The position numbers and the translations under genes are program-made. From an uncultured Spirochaetales bacterium (GTDB lineage: Bacteria; UBP6; UBA1177), in assembly GCA_902780365.1 (NCBI GenBank), contig CACZFE010000155.1, positions 1 through 5,282 of the forward strand: a DNA stretch of 5,282 bases, given 5' to 3'. The notes beneath the pieces were generated by a model. The model made no database searches, was not told the origin of the DNA, and saw only the letters and a program-made list of their open reading frames with translations. Positions 1-5,282 of this stretch are shown here, piece by piece (positions within the stretch are counted from its first letter, which is position 1; each line of letters begins with the position of its first letter).

Positions 1-2
1 TC

Positions 3-836
3 ACCATCACGGTTATCGCCTCTTTCTACAAGCTCTACGAAGCGTCGTTGAAGACCGAGCGTACCGCGTCGATCAGGGTTTCCGTCAATCTTCTCGGGGA
101 GCAGATCCTCGATACTGTCGCCGATTCGATGAGACTTATCGGTCTTAACGGCGAAGTCGGCGATCTTCAGACTACGGATCCGGCTTTCGGCATCCTGCGC
201 GGTACTCCTACGGGCGGAACAGGCAAATCACATGTTTCGTTCACTTATATTTCGCCTTACGGCTCTCCGATCACCAAACTTCAGGAAGCTGCGGACGGAA
301 CCTTTCCGGTATGCACTTTCAAGCTCTTCAACAGTGCCGCTTTCCACAAAAATATAAGTAAACTTTATATCCATAACCAGCAGGGCGTCTATGTCACCAA
401 AAAAGTAGGGACTCCGAGTTACAGCGGAAACAATGTCATCGTGACATCCGAGACTTTCTTCAATCCAGATGACGACGGTGACAAATGGAACTGGATGAAT
501 GCCGATAAGGACAAAAACTGCGCTAAGCGTTTCCCGGCTGGAACTCTGGTTTCGGGAGAGGATTTCTTCTATTCTCTGACCTACACTTATCCGAACACTC
601 TTTCCCTTACTTATAAAGAACTGGATGTCTCCGGAACTCCGACAGGCGCCGAGAATCAGGTGATAGATTTCGATTACAACAGCGACAAGGAGAACGAGAC
701 TTTCCAGATTCCTTTCTTTGTCCTTCAATTTCTTAAGGAATCGATCGACGGCGACGCTGAGTCGAGAACATGGGTCTCGACATTTTCGACTGATGACAGA
801 AACGATATCATAAAAAAAGTCATTAATTGGGTTTAA
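3..836 (+). CDS. pilW: PilW-like minor pilin (type IV prepilin), 5' end outside window, 3' end apparently displaced by an AT-rich segment
   Basis: The frame is open from base 3, so the true start and the prepilin peptidase cleavage site lie upstream. TTG at 48 is not a credible start, because coding-like sequence (TITVIASFYKLYEASLKTER) runs through it. Of 277 visible residues, the first 50 look like the end of a pilin N-terminal helix: a hydrophobic TITVIASFY tail, then an amphipathic stretch ending DSMRLIGLNG, which recalls the 'DLRxAGY' region after the helix in PilW proteins. The rest looks like a beta-rich globular head with two cysteines. An acidic DDDGD loop (bases 468-482) could bind calcium. 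In the family, PilW is an inner-membrane prepilin incorporated into type IV pili as a minor subunit. The assignment rests on the helix pattern plus the position before pilX- and pilY1-like genes. The last ~10 residues (IIKKVINWV) before TAA at 834 lie at or inside the change of base composition, so this stop is probably not the original one. Alternatives are another pseudopilin such as a GspJ or PilV type. Confidence 0.66.
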   Translation, partial: TITVIASFYKLYEASLKTERTASIRVSVNLLGEQILDTVADSMRLIGLNGEVGDLQTTDPAFGILRGTPTGGTGKSHVSFTYISPYGSPITKLQEAADGTFPVCTFKLFNSAAFHKNISKLYIHNQQGVYVTKKVGTPSYSGNNVIVTSETFFNPDDDGDKWNWMNADKDKNCAKRFPAGTLVSGEDFFYSLTYTYPNTLSLTYKELDVSGTPTGAENQVIDFDYNSDKENETFQIPFFVLQFLKESIDGDAESRTWVSTFSTDDRNDIIKKVINWV

Positions 837-964
837 AAAACTACTTAGAATATGAATTTTATTTTCTTGATTTTTTTTATAAACTTTATCTAAAACTTCT
901 TTAATTTTTTCTTTTATTTTATTTTGAACTTTCACACCCAAATTTTCAAGTAAATTAATTAATG
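821..964. other. AT-rich foreign-looking segment interrupting the pilW-like gene
   Basis: Bases 831-960 contain 21 G or C in 130 (about 16%), against about 45% in 961-1020 and 47% in 541-600. The + strand is T-rich and closed by stops. The minus strand is open from 971 back through this segment, and bases 962 to 819 read as 48 codons (start LINLLENLGVKV, end LSSFLNPIND), with A or T at the third position of about 44 codons and a Lys/Glu/Asn/Ile-rich, helix-like product. That resembles an internal scrap of a gene from a low-GC genome, but I do not recognise the protein. An 8-bp inverted pair, CATTAATT at 821-828 and AATTAATG at 957-964, lies close to both composition edges. No transposase and no convincing target duplication is visible. 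The edges are approximate: left 800-830, right 950-966. It may be a real insertion, a small non-autonomous element, or an assembly or library chimera. As a spacer it holds no recognisable promoter or terminator. Confidence 0.6.
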
Positions 965-1068
965 AATACTGCTATGAGCTTACGAATCCCAACTATACGG
1001 CCTCGGTTTTCCATCGCGTTGTATATCTCGCGAATTTCAGGCTGCTGAAAGACCAGGTCAAAAAGTGA
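961..1068 (+). pseudogene. Displaced 3' end of the pilW-like gene (35 residues, no start codon)
   Basis: Read from 961, the frame gives NEYCYELTNPNYTASVF, then HRVVYLANFRLLKDQVKK and a TGA stop at 1066-1068. Codons are host-like (ctc, gcg, ctg, gac, cag, gtc), and composition returns to about 45% GC. The alternating hydrophobic/polar pattern suits the last beta strands of a pilin head. The frame opens at 928 inside the AT-rich segment and has no in-frame ATG, GTG or TTG with a ribosome site. The ATG at 962 is in another frame and meets a stop after 29 codons of unlikely sequence. The stop sits 12 nt before the pilX-like start with AGAGGTGG between them, almost the same junction as between the next two genes, so this looks like the original end of the gene upstream of pilX. 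Upstream coding is in frame 0 (start position mod 3) and this in frame 1, so simple read-through cannot join them. Whether host codons were also lost is not visible. Confidence 0.62.
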
Positions 1069-1069
1069 C

Positions 1070-1077
1070 AGAGGTGG
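1070..1077 (+). promoter_or_regulatory. Ribosome binding site of the pilX-like gene
   Basis: AGAGGTGG lies 3 nt before ATG 1081 and directly after the TGA at 1066-1068. It fixes the start of the pilX-like gene and matches the site before the pilY1-like gene, which suggests translational coupling within one transcript. Confidence 0.75.
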
Positions 1078-1080
1078 CAA

Positions 1081-1704
1081 ATGATTGAAAAAGATTCTGC
1101 AAAAAGAAGAGGTGTCGCTCTTTTCATCACTGTTTTATTGACGATGAGCCTTTCGGTAATCGCTTTAGCGACAGTTGCGAGACTTTCCGAAACGGCCCAC
1201 ACGACGGGAAAGGATCTGCAGGACAGAAGGCTTCTTGCCTATGCCTACTCGGCCGTAAACATCGTGAACGGCGAGCTCAGAAACCTCGTCGATTCGACTT
1301 TTGAATGTGAGGATGCTTACTCTATTTCCGGCGGTATGGGCGGCAGCACGACTACTAACGACGGAACTTTCAGATACTATCCGCGCGATATTTCGGTAAC
1401 TTCGGGCGAAAAACCGATTTTCGCTTACCGTGCGGTCGCAAGAAGACTCACTACGGATGCCGGTGCCAGAATGTACGGCATCAACGGACTGAACAACTCC
1501 ACGGTAGAGTTCTCGCGTGACAAAAACGCATGCTACGACGTCACGGTCGATGTCCGCGAGGTCATTGAGATCGGCAGCGCGAATATCACGAAAGATTCCG
1601 CGACTAATGTTCCCGGATACGAAAATTCCGGTTATTCACTTGGTAAAATGAAGACGATAGGTTTGATAAGCTGCTTCTCAAGAGACGGCGAAAACAGGCT
1701 GTAA
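1081..1704 (+). CDS. pilX: PilX-like minor pilin
   Basis: A complete 207-residue protein. It opens with a short charged leader ending KRRG (residues 8-11) and a hydrophobic helix VALFITVLLTMSLSVIALATVA (shown here as residues 12-33). This is the layout of a class III prepilin signal: peptidase cleavage after Gly11 is expected, with the helix anchoring the protein in the inner membrane and packing into the pilus core. As in many PilX (and GspK) proteins, the glutamate usual at mature position 5 is absent; residue 16 is Ile. An amphipathic stretch with DRRLLAYAYSAVNIVNGEL follows, typical of the PilX N-terminal domain, and then a small Ser/Thr/Gly-rich and beta-type head with cysteines at 76, 151 and 198. 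Length fits PilX (about 170-210) better than GspK, which is longer. In the family, PilX is a minor pilin that works with PilV, PilW and PilY1 to start pilus assembly. The pilY1-like gene follows after 11 nt. ATG 1081 is favoured by its strong ribosome site and by leader length. Confidence 0.8.
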   Translation: MIEKDSAKRRGVALFITVLLTMSLSVIALATVARLSETAHTTGKDLQDRRLLAYAYSAVNIVNGELRNLVDSTFECEDAYSISGGMGGSTTTNDGTFRYYPRDISVTSGEKPIFAYRAVARRLTTDAGARMYGINGLNNSTVEFSRDKNACYDVTVDVREVIEIGSANITKDSATNVPGYENSGYSLGKMKTIGLISCFSRDGENRL

Positions 1705-1711
1705 AGAGGTG
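1705..1711 (+). promoter_or_regulatory. Ribosome binding site of the pilY1-like gene
   Basis: AGAGGTG directly follows the pilX-like TAA (1702-1704) and lies 4 nt before ATG 1716. It decides this start over GTG 1711, which is in another frame. The near repeat of the junction at 1066-1081 supports co-transcription of the cluster. Confidence 0.75.
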
Positions 1712-1715
1712 TGAA

Positions 1716-4700
1716 ATGAGAAAAAATGAAAGACAAAACAAACGTTTCCTTAAACCGGCAGCGGTGATTTCCGCAGTCCTGTTCCTTGTTTTCGGGCTTC
1801 ATGCGGCTTCAAGTTCTTCAAGCCAGAGTCTTTTGGACGACGTCACGGCAATGATAACCAACGCCAAGAAGCTGCCTCACACTATTTTCATTCTCGACAC
1901 CTCCGAAAGCATGAACACTTTCGCATACAGCGACTATCTTGACACCTGCGCCGACGGAAAATCGAACGTTGAGAAGGCGATAATCCTCTGCGACAACGCA
2001 TACAAGCAGTGCCGTAACGTCGAGGCCAACGCAAGCTGTGCGGTCGACCTCGGATGCGCTGACGTTCAGGCTAGATGCTATCAGATGAGACAGAAACAGT
2101 CAGATCTTGTACGTTTCTGCAACAAAATCGAGAATATGTTCGCGGAGCCCGACAGAAGAGATACATCCCACACTGCGGCTGACGCAAAATATATCGGTCC
2201 GTGGAACCCGAAAGAGACTTACGACGCAGATCTCTGCTTCTACGACTGGAGCCAGGATACGGACGGCGACGTTCTCGGCGGATCTACTTCCAGCCACTGG
2301 ACAAATCCTTCGGGCGGACTTTCGGCTACGGTCGACGAGACTGATTACTACAACAGCGACCGCAGGGACTGGGACTGCATAACGGACGGCAAGGACAGGA
2401 TGTATGACGGAAAGGATAAGAACGGCAAGGACAAGTTCTATTCGACATCATACTCCCAGTTTACGAAAGACTACGAATGCGACGCCGACGGCAAGAACTG
2501 CACCGGCGGTCTCAGCGGATACTGGCTCAACTGGAAATACGCGACATCGCTTGACGCTGTAAAAATCATCCTTGCGAATGTCCATAGTTTCTCCTATCCT
2601 CCGAGGTCGAGAGGCAAGAACGAATGCTACGGTTCGGTGTTCTATCCTAAAAGTAATCAGGATTCTTCGATATGCTATGTCGATTTTGATACCAGCATCT
2701 GCGATCCTTCGGATACCGGCTGTGATGCGGATGAACGTCTGGAACAGCTTGAAGCGCTGAAGGCCGTTGTCACTTCGACATGGGTCTCCGAATACAAGCT
2801 CGAAGACGGCTGCACAGACCAGAGCAATCCCGAGTGTTATCAGGAGTTCGAAGCCGCGACCTGTAAGAATTTCTCTTTGGAAAACGGTTTCTCCATTTTC
2901 CCGGAAGGAGAGAGCGGACACCATATATCAGGTTCTTCATGCGAAAGATGTCTCTACTGGAACAAGACGACAAAAGAGTTTGACGATGTTGTCTGCTCAT
3001 TTTTCGACGGTCAGGATATAGCGGAGGCGACAGGCACTCTTACTACTCTGACAGCTTCTTTCGGTCAGAAGACATGCTGCAAGACTTTCCAGTGCACAAA
3101 CCCGAAATGCAGGGATGACGATACGCACTGTAAAGACGATGAAAGTTACAGCTGCGCTCTCGGTTATTACAGTGAGTATGACCAGGACGAAAATCACTGC
3201 TGCGGAACGATAAACTGTGCTGAAAACGGAGAAGCTCTGATTTCTACTGATGATTGCGATATGTGCCAGAGCGGTCTTCCGCAGGGAGAAGACACGGTTT
3301 CTGTAAGCAGCAGCGCAATCCAGGTCATCGGCGCTCCGGAAAGTGTCTCGGGATGCAGCGGACTCACTTACCAGAGCGAGATCCCTGTTAAGGTCACAAT
3401 AAAAACTCTTACCGGAGTGGATTCTGAAACATATCCGCAGCCTATTGAAAGTCTGAAGATTTCGGTCTACTACACCTGCAACGGCTGTACCGGCGACGAC
3501 TGTCTCAAACCTCTCGGGACCTACTCCTGCACTCCCGAAACATGCGCCGAAGGTGCTACGGTAGTTTCATCGAGTCTTTCCGAGTGCGAGAGCTCCGGCT
3601 ATTCGCTCCAGGCTTACCTTGAAGCGACCAGAACAGGCTGCAAATTTGCGGCTTCGGATGTTTCCGTAGAGCTTGGATACACGACCGACTCCTACAAGTG
3701 CGGATCGGAAACCAGTTACGATGTTCTCGATCCGACCAAGCCTTACTATGAGATTTACAGAATGGAGACTTCGGCTTCGGCACAGAACCCGATAGTAAAC
3801 GAATACGAGTGCAAGACGGCGTTCTATCACAGACAGGCTGTTACTGTCGACGGATCGAGATGCCCGAGTGCTTCTCAGGCGCCTGCACTGATAAATGCGC
3901 AGAACGGCAACAACGGCAAAGTTGAATACTGCGACCCCGATACAGGAGAAAGAGAAACGGTAGCTGTTGACCAGTGGGGTATGGCGACTAAAGTAGCCTG
4001 CTCGTGGCAGTGCAGAGACGCGATCGTGTATGAAGATCCGTGGAAATGTGCTTCTTTCTTCTATATGATGAACGAAACCAAATACAACGGCTTGAATGAT
4101 AACAGGATAACCCAGCACTGCGGTGCGGCAAAGGAGGATCCTGACAAACCGTGTTCAGGCAGCGGATGCAAATACAGCAGCAACTGGTCAGAGATCGAAC
4201 AGTGCTGTGTCGAGATCGCGAGACAGAAAAAACTGTTCACGCACCTTGAAAATCCGGAAAAAGTCAAACTTTCCAACAACGAAAATACGGAATGCTGGGT
4301 CAGCGGATACCAGTTCGGAACCGCTTCGAACGGAACCACGACTACGACATCCGGCTATATGGCAGAACTTGTTACAGGTCACATCAAAGAGGCTGAAGGC
4401 GGCTCCTACAAGCTCACTCCGTACATACTGGATGACGGCACGCTTTATTCGCCTTACGACGGATGGTACGAGAACGAATGCTTCTATGTAAAAGGCAAGA
4501 ACTTAGTCAATAATACATTTATAAGTGCTTTCAAAACTTCGTCCGTTGCGGAAAGAAAGCCTGCCTGCATCTACGACCTCATGTATGCTTGGGAAGGCGA
4601 GGACTGCAACAGCTGCGGAACAGGATGCTGCGCAATAGACCTCGGTCAGCAGGACAACGGCTGCGACTATCCGCAGTTCTGGATGAAAGTTCCGATGAGC

Positions 4701-5282
4701 GACGGCGGCCAGTATATTTACGGAGCTAAGGATTTCTCGGCTGATGAAGACCGTGACGAGTTCCGTGCCGAAGTCAAGAAACTGAAGGCTATCGGCGGTT
4801 CGACGATCGGCGAGACGCTTTACGACGCATGGCGCTACCTCGGCGGAATGTATGCAATGTACGACCCGAACTTTATCAATACCGGCAGCAACGAGCCTTA
4901 CAAATCGCCTTTCGAGAACCAGGATGCTTCCTGCTTCACGAACGAAGCGGTCGTCATTTCCGGCGGTCAGCCGCAGTTCGACCACAATGATTCTATCAGC
5001 AACAATGAGAAAGTCGCGGGAACTTCCGTAAGTTGCGCGAATGCGAATGCTCCGTGTGTCTCGAAAGTCGGCGAGAACCTTACCGAAGAGACACCGTACT
5101 ACGAAAAAGAGTGGTATCAGACTTCGATACTGAAGGTCGCAAACTTCGTAAAGAACAACTCTTTCTGGGGAAAGGAAGAGTGCAGGACAAGCGACGAACT
5201 CTGCAAGAACATCGTCGGTTTCGAAAATGTTGCCGGCGGCTGTCACGGAGGCAACTGCAAGGATCCGGAGATCAATTATTCG
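1716..5282 (+). CDS. pilY1: PilY1-like pilus tip/adhesin protein with a split VWA domain and cysteine-rich insert, 3' end outside window
   Basis: 1189 codons are open to the last base; the C-terminus, where PilY1 carries its beta-propeller, is not in the window. Residues 1-31 form a Sec signal: basic start, hydrophobic AAVISAVLFLVFGLHA, probable cleavage near Ala30 or Ala31. The VWA domain opens with TIFILDTSESM; Asp61, Ser63 and Ser65 fit the DxSxS metal-site motif. GYWLNW (268-273) followed by SLDAVKIIL matches the 'NfLNW..triDvak' segment of PilY1 VWA domains. The second metal-site motif is GGSTIGETLYDAW, with Thr1030. The third segment, AVVISGGQPQFD (1078-1089), has Gly1083 where TDG or SDG is usual. 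Between motifs one and two lie about 965 residues, far more than in the Pseudomonas protein, whose whole VWA domain is about 300 residues. By hand count there are about 67 cysteines, including CCx4C at 454-460 and 495-501. Residues 526-662 look beta-rich. DTDGD (181-185) may bind calcium. In the family, PilY1 is exported, associates with the pilus tip, promotes assembly against retraction, and mediates adhesion and surface sensing. The family call is firm; the role of the insert is unknown. Confidence 0.82.
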   Translation, partial: MRKNERQNKRFLKPAAVISAVLFLVFGLHAASSSSSQSLLDDVTAMITNAKKLPHTIFILDTSESMNTFAYSDYLDTCADGKSNVEKAIILCDNAYKQCRNVEANASCAVDLGCADVQARCYQMRQKQSDLVRFCNKIENMFAEPDRRDTSHTAADAKYIGPWNPKETYDADLCFYDWSQDTDGDVLGGSTSSHWTNPSGGLSATVDETDYYNSDRRDWDCITDGKDRMYDGKDKNGKDKFYSTSYSQFTKDYECDADGKNCTGGLSGYWLNWKYATSLDAVKIILANVHSFSYPPRSRGKNECYGSVFYPKSNQDSSICYVDFDTSICDPSDTGCDADERLEQLEALKAVVTSTWVSEYKLEDGCTDQSNPECYQEFEAATCKNFSLENGFSIFPEGESGHHISGSSCERCLYWNKTTKEFDDVVCSFFDGQDIAEATGTLTTLTASFGQKTCCKTFQCTNPKCRDDDTHCKDDESYSCALGYYSEYDQDENHCCGTINCAENGEALISTDDCDMCQSGLPQGEDTVSVSSSAIQVIGAPESVSGCSGLTYQSEIPVKVTIKTLTGVDSETYPQPIESLKISVYYTCNGCTGDDCLKPLGTYSCTPETCAEGATVVSSSLSECESSGYSLQAYLEATRTGCKFAASDVSVELGYTTDSYKCGSETSYDVLDPTKPYYEIYRMETSASAQNPIVNEYECKTAFYHRQAVTVDGSRCPSASQAPALINAQNGNNGKVEYCDPDTGERETVAVDQWGMATKVACSWQCRDAIVYEDPWKCASFFYMMNETKYNGLNDNRITQHCGAAKEDPDKPCSGSGCKYSSNWSEIEQCCVEIARQKKLFTHLENPEKVKLSNNENTECWVSGYQFGTASNGTTTTTSGYMAELVTGHIKEAEGGSYKLTPYILDDGTLYSPYDGWYENECFYVKGKNLVNNTFISAFKTSSVAERKPACIYDLMYAWEGEDCNSCGTGCCAIDLGQQDNGCDYPQFWMKVPMSDGGQYIYGAKDFSADEDRDEFRAEVKKLKAIGGSTIGETLYDAWRYLGGMYAMYDPNFINTGSNEPYKSPFENQDASCFTNEAVVISGGQPQFDHNDSISNNEKVAGTSVSCANANAPCVSKVGENLTEETPYYEKEWYQTSILKVANFVKNNSFWGKEECRTSDELCKNIVGFENVAGGCHGGNCKDPEINYS

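Noticed and set aside
228..800. Minus-strand open frame continuing from the AT-rich segment back under the pilW-like gene
   Set aside because: Beyond about base 800 its codons are the mirror of a well-formed host coding frame, and the product (RKCRDPCSRL and onward) is not protein-like. Only the AT-rich part is taken as possible coding origin.
866..880. T-run as an intrinsic terminator after the first gene
   Set aside because: No GC-rich stem precedes the eight T residues, so there is no terminator structure.
860..900. Promoter-like TTGATT and TATCTA boxes in the AT-rich segment
   Set aside because: The spacing is about 14 nt, and such boxes are expected by chance at 16% GC. Genes on either side appear to be one operon.
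822..960. 7-bp direct repeat ATTAATT at 822-828 and 954-960 as a target duplication
   Set aside because: The spacing of 132 is a multiple of three, so collapse does not join frame 0 to frame 1, and it creates a stop (TAA) at the join. A/T-only 7-mers are common in this composition.
3567..4118. Antisense open frame opposite the cysteine-rich insert
   Set aside because: Same reason: it mirrors a continuous sense frame with consistent codon use, and many tgc and tcc codons on the sense strand avoid stops on the other.
4503..5246. Long antisense open frame of 247 codons opposite the pilY1-like gene
   Set aside because: It is a mirror of the PilY1 frame, which carries clear VWA motifs here. It has no ribosome site and its product resembles no family I know.
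1716..5282. RGD integrin-binding motif as in some PilY1 proteins
   Set aside because: No RGD tripeptide occurs in the translated part of the protein.
1..5282. CRISPR array, tRNA or rRNA gene, transposase
   Set aside because: No regularly spaced repeats, no cloverleaf or rRNA-like sequence and no transposase motifs were seen on either strand.

Overview
The window covers part of a minor-pilin operon of a Gram-negative bacterium with type IVa pili. Three genes lie head to tail on the + strand in the classical order pilW-like, pilX-like, pilY1-like. Host coding DNA has intermediate GC (roughly 45-50% in the stretches counted by hand). I cannot assign a phylum. A very cysteine-rich PilY1 with a von Willebrand A (VWA) domain would fit a deltaproteobacterial or myxobacterial-type lineage, but that is only a guess.

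Layout. Bases 3-836 hold the body of a pilW-like prepilin whose N-terminus lies before the window. From about 821 to 964 the composition collapses to about 16% GC. This stretch ends the pilW-like frame. Its minus strand reads as an open, Lys/Glu/Asn/Ile-rich coding scrap of about 48 codons. Immediately after it, bases 961-1068 return to host-like composition and encode a 35-residue pilin-like C-terminus in another + frame, with no start of its own. The simplest reading is one pilW-like gene broken by a foreign AT-rich segment or by a chimeric join. Bases 1081-1704 encode a complete PilX-like minor pilin. Bases 1716-5282 encode the first 1189 residues of a PilY1-like adhesin or tip protein that runs off the window end.

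The two gene junctions are nearly identical: a stop codon, AGAGGTG at once, and ATG 11-12 nt after the stop. This supports a single translationally ordered transcript and shows that the 961-1068 remnant is the original end of the gene before pilX. In the family, PilW and PilX are minor pilins that help prime the pilus and recruit PilY1, which acts in pilus assembly, adhesion and surface sensing.

The main points for a second look are the AT-rich interruption; the PilY1 VWA domain, whose metal-site motifs are split by about 965 residues containing most of some 67 cysteines; and the loss of the usual third metal-site aspartate of that VWA domain.
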